From positions 434,001 to 498,000 of the forward strand of contig NZ_CP066171.1 of NCBI RefSeq assembly GCF_028867705.1: a DNA stretch of 64,000 nucleotides, read 5' to 3'. Positions 7,365-15,478 of this stretch are shown here, piece by piece. The stretch's first letter is position 1. Each line of letters opens with the position of its first letter. Made by a program: the position numbers and the translations under genes. The stretch is from Thermoleophilum album (GTDB lineage: Bacteria > Actinomycetota > Thermoleophilia > Solirubrobacterales > Thermoleophilaceae). Below the pieces are notes generated by a model. That model saw only the letters and a program-made list of their open reading frames with translations, was not told the DNA's origin and ran no database searches.

Positions 7365-8675
7365 CTACCGCAAACCCGCCGAGGCGCGCAGGCGGGCGTC
7401 CGAGCGGCTGGCGCCCGTGCCGTGGCGACGGGACGAGCTGCGCCCGTCGGAGCGGTTACCCGCCCCCCGCGAGGCGCTGCGGAAGAGGTCCACGAGCGCG
7501 GTATGTGTTCGCTGCGGATCCTCGACCTGCGGCACGTGCCCGCAAGGCAGGATCAGCTGCTCGACGTTGGGAAGAACCTTGCGCACGTGGCGGTGAAAGC
7601 TGGCCGGGACGAGCGTGTCGCGTTTGCCCCACACGAACAGTGCCGGCGTCCGGAGCTCACCGAGCCGTCGCCAGAAGCCACTGTCACCGTGGGCGGGCTC
7701 GAGATAGATGTTGCGTGCCGCCGCGTAGAAGGCGGCGCGCCCACGCGCACTGCAGTACGAGCGCAAGAACTCGTCGACCCCCGCTGCCACCCAGTCGTCG
7801 CCGGCGGCGCCCGGGATCAGGCGCCGCACGAACAGCTCGGCGAGCGGGCGCGGGGCAGGTTGCAGGAGACCGAGCTCGGGGCGCAGCGCCCGCACGAGTG
7901 GTGTCGCTTGTCTGCGCCGCAACCAAGCGAGCGATGGGCACAGAAGGCCGAGCGAGCGCACGCGCTTGGGGTCGGAGAGGGCGATTTCGATCGCGACACG
8001 ACCGCCCATGCTGTTGCCGACGAAGTGGGCGCTGCGGATTCCGAGGGCGTCGAGTGCTTCACGGACGACTGCTGCGAACCAAGGAGCGTCGTAGGGGGCG
8101 CGCAGCGGCTTGGCCGAGTCGCCGAAGCCGGGCAGGTCCAGCGCAACGACGCGGTACGGGATCGCGAGCGCCGCCACTGTGGTCAGGAAGGAGGCCTTCG
8201 TGCCGCCAAGGCCGTGGATACAGACGACCGTTGGCCCGTAGCCGGCCTCGCAATAGGCGATCTCGCCGACGCTCGTGGCGACGCGGGCGAATCGCAAGCG
8301 CCCGCGCTGGGGCCGCGCGGTGGCAGCGAGAAAGCCGATCCCCAGGTGCAGGTCGCGCCGGACGCGCAGCCGGCCGCGGGCGAAAATCGCCATACCTTCG
8401 CGAAGGTCGTCGGCAAGCGCTCGCCAGCCATCGGGGTCGGCAGTGATGATCGCGTCGGGGCGTCCGCGCGGACGATCCAGACGCGGCTTGCGGCCGTCGG
8501 CAACCAGGCAGTCGACCGTGCCCTGCCGGCTGAACTCGAGCCGGATCCGCGCCTCGCCGCGCGGGAGATCGATGAACCGGCCATCGAAGCGACCCAGGAG
8601 CTGCTCGAGCGGCTCCGGGGGCCGTTCCCAAAGGGGTTTCGGTGGGGTGCTCACGGCCGCGTCTACCTCTACCAC
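7365..8675 (-). CDS. fusion protein: SCP2-like sterol/lipid-binding domain plus alpha/beta hydrolase
   Basis: A 436-residue two-domain protein. Residues about 20-115 (LLGRFDGRFIDLPRGEARIRLEF ... DAIITADPDGWRALA ... GRLRVRRDLHLG) resemble an SCP2 lipid-binding domain. Residues about 130-400 form an alpha/beta hydrolase with an HGLGGTK oxyanion region at 154, GNSMGG carrying Ser222, Asp353 in WGKRD, and His380 in CGHVPQ. The arrangement suggests a hydrolase acting on hydrophobic acyl or ester substrates that the N-terminal domain presents. The C-terminal 35 residues are Arg/Ser-rich and probably disordered. The start may instead be the GTG at 8654. It heads a minus-strand run with the lipoprotein and the sigma factor. 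Confidence 0.85.
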   Translation of the reverse strand: MVEVDAAVSTPPKPLWERPPEPLEQLLGRFDGRFIDLPRGEARIRLEFSRQGTVDCLVADGRKPRLDRPRGRPDAIITADPDGWRALADDLREGMAIFARGRLRVRRDLHLGIGFLAATARPQRGRLRFARVATSVGEIAYCEAGYGPTVVCIHGLGGTKASFLTTVAALAIPYRVVALDLPGFGDSAKPLRAPYDAPWFAAVVREALDALGIRSAHFVGNSMGGRVAIEIALSDPKRVRSLGLLCPSLAWLRRRQATPLVRALRPELGLLQPAPRPLAELFVRRLIPGAAGDDWVAAGVDEFLRSYCSARGRAAFYAAARNIYLEPAHGDSGFWRRLGELRTPALFVWGKRDTLVPASFHRHVRKVLPNVEQLILPCGHVPQVEDPQRTHTALVDLFRSASRGAGNRSDGRSSSRRHGTGASRSDARLRASAGLR

Positions 8676-8830
8676 GTCCGTCGGATTTAGATACTCGGTA
8701 TCCCCGGCCGGTCCTTGAGCGGGCCGGGTTCGCGAGCCATCCGCGGCGCCGCAGCTTCGCCGATCGCCCTGCTCACAGGTCTTGGGACCGTCTCGTAACG
8801 AACGCGGCGATTACGTCACCGCGCGCCGCC

Positions 8831-8836
8831 TACCGT
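8831..8836 (+). promoter_or_regulatory. -10 box TACCGT, leaderless type
   Basis: TACCGT ends eight bases before the ATG at 8845, with no Shine-Dalgarno sequence between. It supports that start over the longer frame from 8782. Confidence 0.45.
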
Positions 8837-8844
8837 CGCGAGCG

Positions 8845-9876
8845 ATGACCTGTGTGCGTTCTCGCGCTACCACTCGACGCTACCTCACGTCGGAGACTCG
8901 CGGCCAAGCGACCGTCGAGTGGATAGGCCTCGTTCTGGCGATCGCGATCGTCCTCGCCGGAGCGGCGGCTGTCGCGCAACGGGCCGACACGCTCGCCTTC
9001 GCCAGCGCCCTCGCGCGGCAGCTCCTGTGCGTGCTCGCGAGCGATCGCTGCGAGCGTGGCGACGGCGATCTCGAGCGCGCTTACGGGGCACGGTTGGCCG
9101 AGACGATCCGCGACCATGCCCCTGGTCTCGTGTACCAGCGCGCGGAGGTGGGCGGCTCCGAGCGGGCGGTCGCTGCACGGAGCACGGGCGAAGTCGACGT
9201 TCCCGTCGATTGGCGCAGATGCCGCCAGCGAAGCTGCGCCAGCGCTTTCGCGACGGCCGGCACCACTCTCGCCGCCAGCGCGCGGGGTGTGCCGGCGGCG
9301 GCGTTCGTGCACGTTGTGCGCCGCGGCGGGCGCACCTACGTGCAGTACTGGTTCTACTACCCCGACTCGCGCACCCGCACAATCGCCGACGGGCTGTTTC
9401 GCCTCCTCGGTCGGCCGACGCCCGGGTACCACCGCGACGACTGGGAGGCCTACGAGATCCGGATCGAGCCCGACGGGAGCGTCCTCTCCCGCGCCTCTAA
9501 CCACGGCGACTGGTTCCCGTGCCGTCTCGGCGCGCTCAAGAGCGCGCTGCGTGTCGTCCGCGAGGAGCTGCCCCGCCTCGTGCCCATCGACCCGCTGCGC
9601 GGTGCAGCGCGGGGCATACCACCAGTGCGCCGCACGTGCGTCGAGTGGCTGGCCGCGAGCCGCTGGGTGCGCGTCGACCCGGGTAGCCACGCCAACTCGC
9701 TGGCGATGCCCGATTCGCACCCGACCCACGTCCGCGACGGGATCTACGTCGCGCCGGCCGACCTCGTGTTGATCCCGCTCGACAGCCACGCCCGATCCGG
9801 CTACCGCGAACTCGGCGATGTGCGGCCGCCCTGGCAGAAGGACGTCTTCCGCGAACCGGAAGCGCCCGACTCCTAG
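8845..9876 (+). CDS. membrane-anchored protein with TadE/pilin-like N-terminus and a Vps62/NPP1-like domain
   Basis: A 343-residue protein not assignable to a characterised gene. The N-terminus has a short basic leader then RGQATVEWIGLVLAIAIV, the TadE/Flp-pilin pattern of polar residues and a Glu followed by a hydrophobic helix. The large extracellular part contains VQYWFYYPDS, GYHRDDWEAYEI and SNHGDWF. These resemble the YWFxYP and H-x-DWE signatures of Vps62 and necrosis-inducing NPP1-like proteins. Several cysteines could form disulfides outside the cell. The start follows a TACCGT box by eight bases. No other pilus assembly gene is nearby. Domain assignment rests on motif likeness only. 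Confidence 0.6.
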   Translation: MTCVRSRATTRRYLTSETRGQATVEWIGLVLAIAIVLAGAAAVAQRADTLAFASALARQLLCVLASDRCERGDGDLERAYGARLAETIRDHAPGLVYQRAEVGGSERAVAARSTGEVDVPVDWRRCRQRSCASAFATAGTTLAASARGVPAAAFVHVVRRGGRTYVQYWFYYPDSRTRTIADGLFRLLGRPTPGYHRDDWEAYEIRIEPDGSVLSRASNHGDWFPCRLGALKSALRVVREELPRLVPIDPLRGAARGIPPVRRTCVEWLAASRWVRVDPGSHANSLAMPDSHPTHVRDGIYVAPADLVLIPLDSHARSGYRELGDVRPPWQKDVFREPEAPDS

Positions 9877-10133
9877 CTCGCGAATCGCGGTCAGCGGTGC
9901 AAGGTGGCACCGGCGAGCAGCAGCAGGCGGCACCTACTCGCTAGCCGCGAAGCGCCGCGTGCGGTACCTTCCCGAACCTGCGTGCTACTTCCTGCACGCG
10001 GATTCAAACTCCGGTCGGCGTGTGCCGATGCAAGGGATCGTGACCCTCTCGCGTGCGCGCCGAACCTTTGCCACCTACACCGACTTCGCCAGCGCGCCCC
10101 GCTCAACCCCAGGCCAGCCAAGGAGACAAAGAG

Positions 10134-11807
10134 GTGAGTGACAGCCTGCTCCAGGTTGCCGACCGCGTCTTGTACCAGCTCGGTACGGTCAAGATCCTCG
10201 CCGAGCGCGGCGTCATCCGACCGATGCGACCCGACCGCGCGCTCGCTTTCGCGCGCACGCTGCTGCGCTGGGGGCCGTCGCCGGGTGCGGCCTCGATCGG
10301 CCTCGCGGCGCGTTTCCCCGACGAGCCCCAGATCATCGACGAGATCGGCACGCTCACCTTCCGCGAGGTCAACGAACGCACCAATCGCTTGGCGGACGCC
10401 CTTAGAGCGCGTGGTCTCGGTCCCGGCTCGCAGATCGCGATCATGTGCCGCAACCACCGCGGCTTCATCGAGACCGTGCTGGCCGCGTCGAAGCTCGGGG
10501 CCGACTCTCTGTTTCTGAACACGATGTTCGCCGGGCCGCAGCTCGCCGACGTCATCAAGCGCGAGGGTCCCGACGCGGTCGTCTACGACGAAGAGTTCGC
10601 CGAGATCGTGCGGCCGGCCGCGCGGCGGCGCAAGCGGTTTGTCGCCTGGCAGGACAGTTTGCGCCCGGCCGATCCCACCCTCCAGGAGCTGATCGACGAG
10701 GGGTCGCCGCGCAACCCCGATCCGCCCGGACGCACCCCGCGCGTGACGATCCTCACGTCCGGTACCACCGGCACGCCCAAAGGCGCGCGGCGATCGACGC
10801 CCGATTCGATCGACCCCGCCGTCAGCTTCCTCTCGAAGATCCCCTTGCAGGCGCGCCAGCGCACGCACATCGCGTCGCCGCTGTTCCACTCCTGGGGCTT
10901 GGCGCACTTCCAGATCGGTCTTCTGATCGGCTCGACGTACGTGCTGCGGCGCCGCTTCCAACCCGAGGAGTGTCTCGCTGTCGTCGCCCAGCATCGCTGC
11001 TACTCGTTGGCGGCCGTGCCGGTGATGCTGAAGCGGATCCTCGAGCTCCCCGAGGAGGTGCGCCGCCGCTACGACCTCTCATGTCTCAAGGTCGTGGCGT
11101 TGTCGGGCTCGGCGCTGCCCGGCGATCTCGCGCTGCGCTGGATGGACGAGTTCGGCGACAACCTCTACAACCTCTACGGCTCGACCGAGGTCGCCTGGGC
11201 GACGATCGCCACGCCCGCCGAGTTGCGCGCCGCTCCCGGCACCGCGGGCACGCCGCCGCGCGGCACGGTCGTGCGGCTCTACGACGAGGAGGGTCGCCCG
11301 GTACCCGCTGGCCGGACTGGCCGCATCTTCGTCGGCAACCGGATGCTCTTCGAGGGCTACACCGACGGCAACTCGAAAGAGGTGATCGACGGGCTCATGG
11401 CCACCGGCGACGTCGGTCGCTTCGACTCCGCTGGGCGCCTGTTCGTCGAAGGGCGTGACGACGAGATGATCGTCTCGGGCGGCGAGAACGTCTTCCCGCA
11501 GGAGGTCGAGGACGCGCTCGCCGTGCATCCGGCGGTGCGCGAAGCGGCCTGCATTGGCGTAGACGACGAAGAGTGGGGCCAGCGCCTGGTCGCCTTCGTC
11601 GCGCTCGAGGCGGGTAGCACAGCGAGCGAAGACGACCTCAAGGACTGGGTGCGCAGCAACCTCGCCCGTTACAAGGTGCCGCGCGAGGTGATCTTCCTCG
11701 ACGAGCTGCCGCGCAACGCCACCGGCAAGGTGCTGAAGCGAGTGCTGCGCGAACGCTACGAGCAGAGCGCGCAGCCGGCCACGGGTAGGGCCGTCGCTTC
11801 CTCCTAG
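10134..11807 (+). CDS. AMP-dependent fatty acyl-CoA synthetase (class I adenylate-forming)
   Basis: A 557-residue ligase that activates a carboxylic acid with ATP and CoA, the entry step to beta-oxidation. TSGTTGTPKG is the P-loop-like ATP motif, LYGSTE the A5 motif, and ATGDVGRFD the A7 region. The C-terminal domain has the hinge region GRDDEMIVSGGENVFP and the catalytic lysine in NATGKVLKR. AGGAGA at 10121 lies eight bases before the GTG at 10134, which fixes the start within a longer open frame. The chain-length class is not clear. Thiolase and acyl-CoA dehydrogenase genes in the same window fit a fatty-acid degradation role. Confidence 0.93.
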   Translation: MSDSLLQVADRVLYQLGTVKILAERGVIRPMRPDRALAFARTLLRWGPSPGAASIGLAARFPDEPQIIDEIGTLTFREVNERTNRLADALRARGLGPGSQIAIMCRNHRGFIETVLAASKLGADSLFLNTMFAGPQLADVIKREGPDAVVYDEEFAEIVRPAARRRKRFVAWQDSLRPADPTLQELIDEGSPRNPDPPGRTPRVTILTSGTTGTPKGARRSTPDSIDPAVSFLSKIPLQARQRTHIASPLFHSWGLAHFQIGLLIGSTYVLRRRFQPEECLAVVAQHRCYSLAAVPVMLKRILELPEEVRRRYDLSCLKVVALSGSALPGDLALRWMDEFGDNLYNLYGSTEVAWATIATPAELRAAPGTAGTPPRGTVVRLYDEEGRPVPAGRTGRIFVGNRMLFEGYTDGNSKEVIDGLMATGDVGRFDSAGRLFVEGRDDEMIVSGGENVFPQEVEDALAVHPAVREAACIGVDDEEWGQRLVAFVALEAGSTASEDDLKDWVRSNLARYKVPREVIFLDELPRNATGKVLKRVLRERYEQSAQPATGRAVASS

Positions 11808-11826
11808 GCGCTGCGCGTCGGCGCGC

Positions 11827-13299
11827 CTACGCGACCAGCCGGCGGGCGAGCTCGACGAGCGCGCGCACGCCGAACCCCGACGCGCCCTTGCCGACGTACT
11901 CGCGGCCACGGGCCCACGCCGTGCCGGCGATGTCGAGGTGCGCCCACGGCCGCCCATCTACGAACTCGGCCAGGAACTGTGCGGCGTAGCACGACAGCGC
12001 TTTGCGCTCGAGACTGGCGTTTACGAGGTCAGCGTGCTCTCCGCGGACCATCTCGGCGAAGTCGCTGTGGAGGGGCATCCGCCAGGTGTCCTCGCCGGTG
12101 GCGGCGAACGCCGCCGCGACTGTTGCGGCCCACTCGTCGTCGTTGGCGAAAAGACCGGCGTAGGTCGAACCGAGCGCGACGATGATCGCGCCCGTGAGGG
12201 TCGCGAGGTCGACGAGCCGCTCGGCACCCTCGCGGACCGCGTAGGTGAGGGCGTCGGCGAGCAGCAGCCGGCCTTCGGCGTCGGTGTTGGTGATCTCGAT
12301 CGTGCGGCCGTTCAGCGCGGTGACGATGTCGCCCGGTTTGAACGCGCCGCCGTCGGGCATGTTCTCGCAGGCCGGGACGACAGCGGTGACGCGTAGCGGC
12401 AGGGCGAGCTCGGCGATCGCGCCGACCGCCTCGATCACAGCGGCGCCGCCGGACATGTCGAACTTCATCTCGTGCATGCGCTGGGCGGGTTTGATCGAGA
12501 TACCGCCGCTGTCGAAGGTCACCGCCTTGCCGACCAGCCCGAGGTGCGGTCCGCGCGCCGCGCTCGGCGCGTAGCGGAGCACGATCAGGCGCGGTTCGCT
12601 CACCGAGCCGCGCGCCACCGCAGCGAACGCGCCCATGCCGAGCCGCTCGATCCCCTCGCGGTCGAGGAGCTCGACCTCGAGCGACGCGTGCTGGTCGGCG
12701 ATTTCGCCAGCGCGCTCGGCGAGGAACGTCGGCGTCGCGACGTTGCCCGGCAAGTTCTGGAGATCGCGCGCGCGGTTCGCCGCGAGCGTCGCGATCCGTG
12801 CCCGCTCGATCGCCGCTTCGCAACCCGTGGCGCAGACGATCAGCCGTTCAAGGCCGCTGTCGTCGCCGTCGCCACCGCCCCCGCTCTTGAACCGGTCGAA
12901 GCGGTACGCACGCAGCAGCGTCCCCTCGACGAGCGCGGCAGCGAGCTGCCCGGCGCTCGCCGCAGTAGTTTCGGAGCTCGTCGACGTGGGGAGCGGCCAG
13001 GCGACGCTGCGCACCGCAAGCTGCGCAGCGCGCTGGGCGACCGCCGCCGCCGCCGCCCGCAGCCGTTCGTGATCGAGCTCGCTGCGCTTGCCGAGCCCGA
13101 CGACGATCACCCGCTGGCCGCTCGCGTCGTGGCCGTGGGCCAGGTGCCTGTAGCGCGCTCGCGCCTCGCCGAGCTCAAGGAGTTGCGCTGCGACCTTGTC
13201 GGCAGGCGCCTGCTCGTCTTCGAATAGGGGGACGACGCGCGCGCTAGCGCCGCTGTCGGCAGGAGAGTTGTCGCTCGTCAGCACCTCGACCGGGGCCAC
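11827..13299 (-). CDS. pepA: leucyl aminopeptidase, M17 family
   Basis: A 490-residue cytoplasmic dimetal aminopeptidase that removes N-terminal residues from peptides. The C-terminal catalytic domain has GKAVTFDSGGISIKP, with metal ligands and the catalytic lysine region, and NTDAEGRLLLADA, the M17 signature with catalytic Arg and metal-binding Asp/Glu. The N-terminal about 170 residues are the less conserved M17 N-domain. The open frame continues to 13587, but this overlaps the divergent thiolase gene; a TACACT box nine bases before the GTG at 13299 supports that start. It is convergent with the acyl-CoA synthetase gene. Confidence 0.93.
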   Translation of the reverse strand: MAPVEVLTSDNSPADSGASARVVPLFEDEQAPADKVAAQLLELGEARARYRHLAHGHDASGQRVIVVGLGKRSELDHERLRAAAAAVAQRAAQLAVRSVAWPLPTSTSSETTAASAGQLAAALVEGTLLRAYRFDRFKSGGGGDGDDSGLERLIVCATGCEAAIERARIATLAANRARDLQNLPGNVATPTFLAERAGEIADQHASLEVELLDREGIERLGMGAFAAVARGSVSEPRLIVLRYAPSAARGPHLGLVGKAVTFDSGGISIKPAQRMHEMKFDMSGGAAVIEAVGAIAELALPLRVTAVVPACENMPDGGAFKPGDIVTALNGRTIEITNTDAEGRLLLADALTYAVREGAERLVDLATLTGAIIVALGSTYAGLFANDDEWAATVAAAFAATGEDTWRMPLHSDFAEMVRGEHADLVNASLERKALSCYAAQFLAEFVDGRPWAHLDIAGTAWARGREYVGKGASGFGVRALVELARRLVA

Positions 13300-13308
13300 G
13301 GCTCGGGC

Positions 13309-13314
13309 AGTGTA
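13309..13314 (-). promoter_or_regulatory. -10 box TACACT for pepA
   Basis: TACACT on the minus strand ends nine bases before the GTG at 13299, so the transcript would begin at or just before the start codon. The divergent thiolase gene has a TATCGT at 13375-13380 and its own Shine-Dalgarno sequence. Confidence 0.4.
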
Positions 13315-13491
13315 CGGCCCCGGTGGTGGCGAGCGCGATCGGTGGTGTGCGCAGCGGGTACCGGGCCAAGGGGGTATCGTTCCCGCGTCGCTTTGCTCGC
13401 GAGCGGCCGTCGCCGCCGGCTCGCGGGCCCGCGGCCCCGCCAGCGCCAGCAACCGCAGCTTCCAGCACGCGAAGGAGGGAGAAGCCGACCG

Positions 13492-14676
13492 ATGCCCAAG
13501 ACCGTCATCCTCGGAGCCGCCCGCACCCCGTTCGGCAAGCTCGGCGGCGCGCTCGCTTCTCTCGACGCGACCGACCTCGGTGGTCATGCGATCGCTGCTG
13601 CGCTAGAGCGCGCCGATGTGGCACCGGAACAGGTCGAGCAGGTCGTTTTCGGCCAGGTGCTCCAGGCAGGGCAGGGTCAAATCCCCTCGCGCCAGGCGCA
13701 GATCAAGGCTGGCATTCCCCGCGAGGTGCCCTCCGAAACGATCAACAAGGTGTGTGCCTCGGGGCTGCGCGCCGCCGGCATCGTCGACCAGGCGATCCGC
13801 GCCGGCGAGATCGAGGTGGCGGTGGCCGGCGGGATGGAGTCGATGTCCAACGCCCCCTACCTACTTAAGCAGGCGCGGTTCGGCTACCGGATGGGCGACG
13901 CCAAGCTGCTCGACGCGATGATCAACGACGGCTTGCGCAACCCCTTCACCGGCAAGCACATGGGCGAGGAGGCCGACGAGGTTGGCGAGGAGCTCGAGAT
14001 CACGCGCGCCGACATGGACCGCTTCGCCCTGCGTTCGCACGAGCTCGCGATCCGCGCGATCGACGAGGGACGTCTCCCCGAAGAGATCGTCCCCGTGACC
14101 GTCCGCTCCAAGAAGGCCGAGACGACCGTCGCGATCGACGAGGCGCCGCGGCGCGACACCTCGCTCGAGAAACTCGCCAAGCTGCCCGGCGCTTTCCACA
14201 AGGACGGTGCCCACACGGCCGGCAACGCCCCGGGTGTGAACGACGGGGCGGGGGCCCTCGTGCTCGCGTCGGACGAGTGGGCCAAGCGCAACGGCCGTAA
14301 GCCGCTCGCGACGATCGTTTCCCAGGCGGCGATCGCCGACGACTTCCCGTACCTGGCGCGCACACCGGCGAAAGCGGCGAAGAAAGCGCTCGACAAGGTC
14401 GGTATCGCCGTCGACGACGTCGACCTCTTCGAGATCAACGAGGCGTTCGCATCGGTCGCGATCAACTCGGTGCGCATGCTCGGCATCGACGAGGCGAAGG
14501 TGAACGTCAACGGCGGGGCGATCGCGCTCGGTCACCCGATCGGCGCGAGCGGTGCGCGCATCCTGATGACGCTCGCCTACGAGCTCCGCCGCCGCGGTGG
14601 CGGCATCGGTGTCGCAGCTATCTGCTCGGGCGGCGGCCAGGGCGACGCGATCGTGATCGAGGTCGACGGCGCCTAG
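13492..14676 (+). CDS. acetyl-CoA acetyltransferase (thiolase)
   Basis: A 394-residue thiolase catalysing acetyl-CoA plus acyl-CoA exchange, either the last step of beta-oxidation or acetoacetyl-CoA formation. Cys88 in NKVCASG is the acyl-accepting nucleophile. GHPIGASGA carries the catalytic His, and Cys378 in CSGGGQG is the proton-shuttling cysteine. The strong ribosome-binding site AAGGAGGGA at about 13472-13480 fixes the ATG start at 13492. It is divergent from pepA and followed after 10 bases by the HAD phosphatase gene. Degradative versus biosynthetic use cannot be separated by sequence alone. Confidence 0.95.
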   Translation: MPKTVILGAARTPFGKLGGALASLDATDLGGHAIAAALERADVAPEQVEQVVFGQVLQAGQGQIPSRQAQIKAGIPREVPSETINKVCASGLRAAGIVDQAIRAGEIEVAVAGGMESMSNAPYLLKQARFGYRMGDAKLLDAMINDGLRNPFTGKHMGEEADEVGEELEITRADMDRFALRSHELAIRAIDEGRLPEEIVPVTVRSKKAETTVAIDEAPRRDTSLEKLAKLPGAFHKDGAHTAGNAPGVNDGAGALVLASDEWAKRNGRKPLATIVSQAAIADDFPYLARTPAKAAKKALDKVGIAVDDVDLFEINEAFASVAINSVRMLGIDEAKVNVNGGAIALGHPIGASGARILMTLAYELRRRGGGIGVAAICSGGGQGDAIVIEVDGA

Positions 14677-14686
14677 CTGCGGCTCG

Positions 14687-15478
14687 GTGTCGAGCGACCG
14701 CGCTGCCGCCTTCTTCGATCTCGACAAAACGCTGCTCGAAGGCTCCAGCGCCTTCTATTTCGCACGGGCGGCGTTCGAGAGCGGCATGCTCTCGCGCCGC
14801 CAGCTGGCACGCGATCTCGTCGCCAACCTCGCCTTCCGTCTGCGCGGATCGACCGACGAACAGACCGAAGCCGTCAAGCGGCGTGTCCTCGACGCGATCG
14901 CCGGTCAGCGCCAGCGCGACCTGATGCGTCTCGGCCCGCGCGTGTTGAGCAGCGTCTTGCCGCGCCTCTACCCGCAGATGCTCGAGGAGGCGTGGAGCCA
15001 TCAAGAAGCCGGCCGCAAGGTCTACATCGTCACCGCCGCCGCGCAGGAGCTCGCTGACGCGCTCGCCCACGTTCTCGGTTTCGACGGTGCCGTTGGCATG
15101 CGCGCGGAGGTCGAGGGGGGTGTCTACACCGGGCGCCTCGCCGGCCCCTTCACATACCGCGAAGGCAAGGCGGAAGCGATCCGGGAGCTCGCCGCGCGCG
15201 AGGGCTTCGACCTCGAACGCTCGTTCGCCTACTCGGACTCCGAGTCGGATCTGCCGATGCTCAGAGCGGTAGGCAATCCAGTGGCGGTGAACCCCGACAA
15301 GGAGCTCGAGCGCATCGCCCGCGCCGAGGGTTGGCGGATCATGCGTTTCGACAGGCTCGCGCTCAAATTGCGCCTGGGCGCTGCGCTCGCCACGGCGGCC
15401 GCGGGCGGGGCGTGCGCCGCACTCGTCGTGCGGCGGGCACGACCGCGTCGGCGGTGGCGGGTGCTCGCGCGTGTCTGA
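14687..15478 (+). CDS. HAD subfamily IB phosphatase with C-terminal membrane segment
   Basis: A 263-residue SerB-like HAD-IB hydrolase. Motif I is FFDLDKTLLEG, with nucleophile Asp and acid/base Asp (residues about 10-20); motif II is the TAAAQE region; motif III and IV are covered by REGKAEAIREL and SDSESDLPML. A hydrophobic Ala-rich segment near 238-252 followed by Arg residues may anchor the protein to the inner membrane face. Family members act on phosphoserine, phospholipid head-group or other small phosphates; the substrate here is not known. It overlaps the next gene by eight bases, implying coupled translation with the GH63-like glycosidase. Confidence 0.85.
   Translation: MSSDRAAAFFDLDKTLLEGSSAFYFARAAFESGMLSRRQLARDLVANLAFRLRGSTDEQTEAVKRRVLDAIAGQRQRDLMRLGPRVLSSVLPRLYPQMLEEAWSHQEAGRKVYIVTAAAQELADALAHVLGFDGAVGMRAEVEGGVYTGRLAGPFTYREGKAEAIRELAAREGFDLERSFAYSDSESDLPMLRAVGNPVAVNPDKELERIARAEGWRIMRFDRLALKLRLGAALATAAAGGACAALVVRRARPRRRWRVLARV

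Noticed and set aside
13300-13587. N-terminal extension of the aminopeptidase frame (96 residues)
   Set aside because: It overlaps the divergent thiolase start and its ribosome-binding site, has no family similarity, and a TACACT box supports the GTG at 13299.
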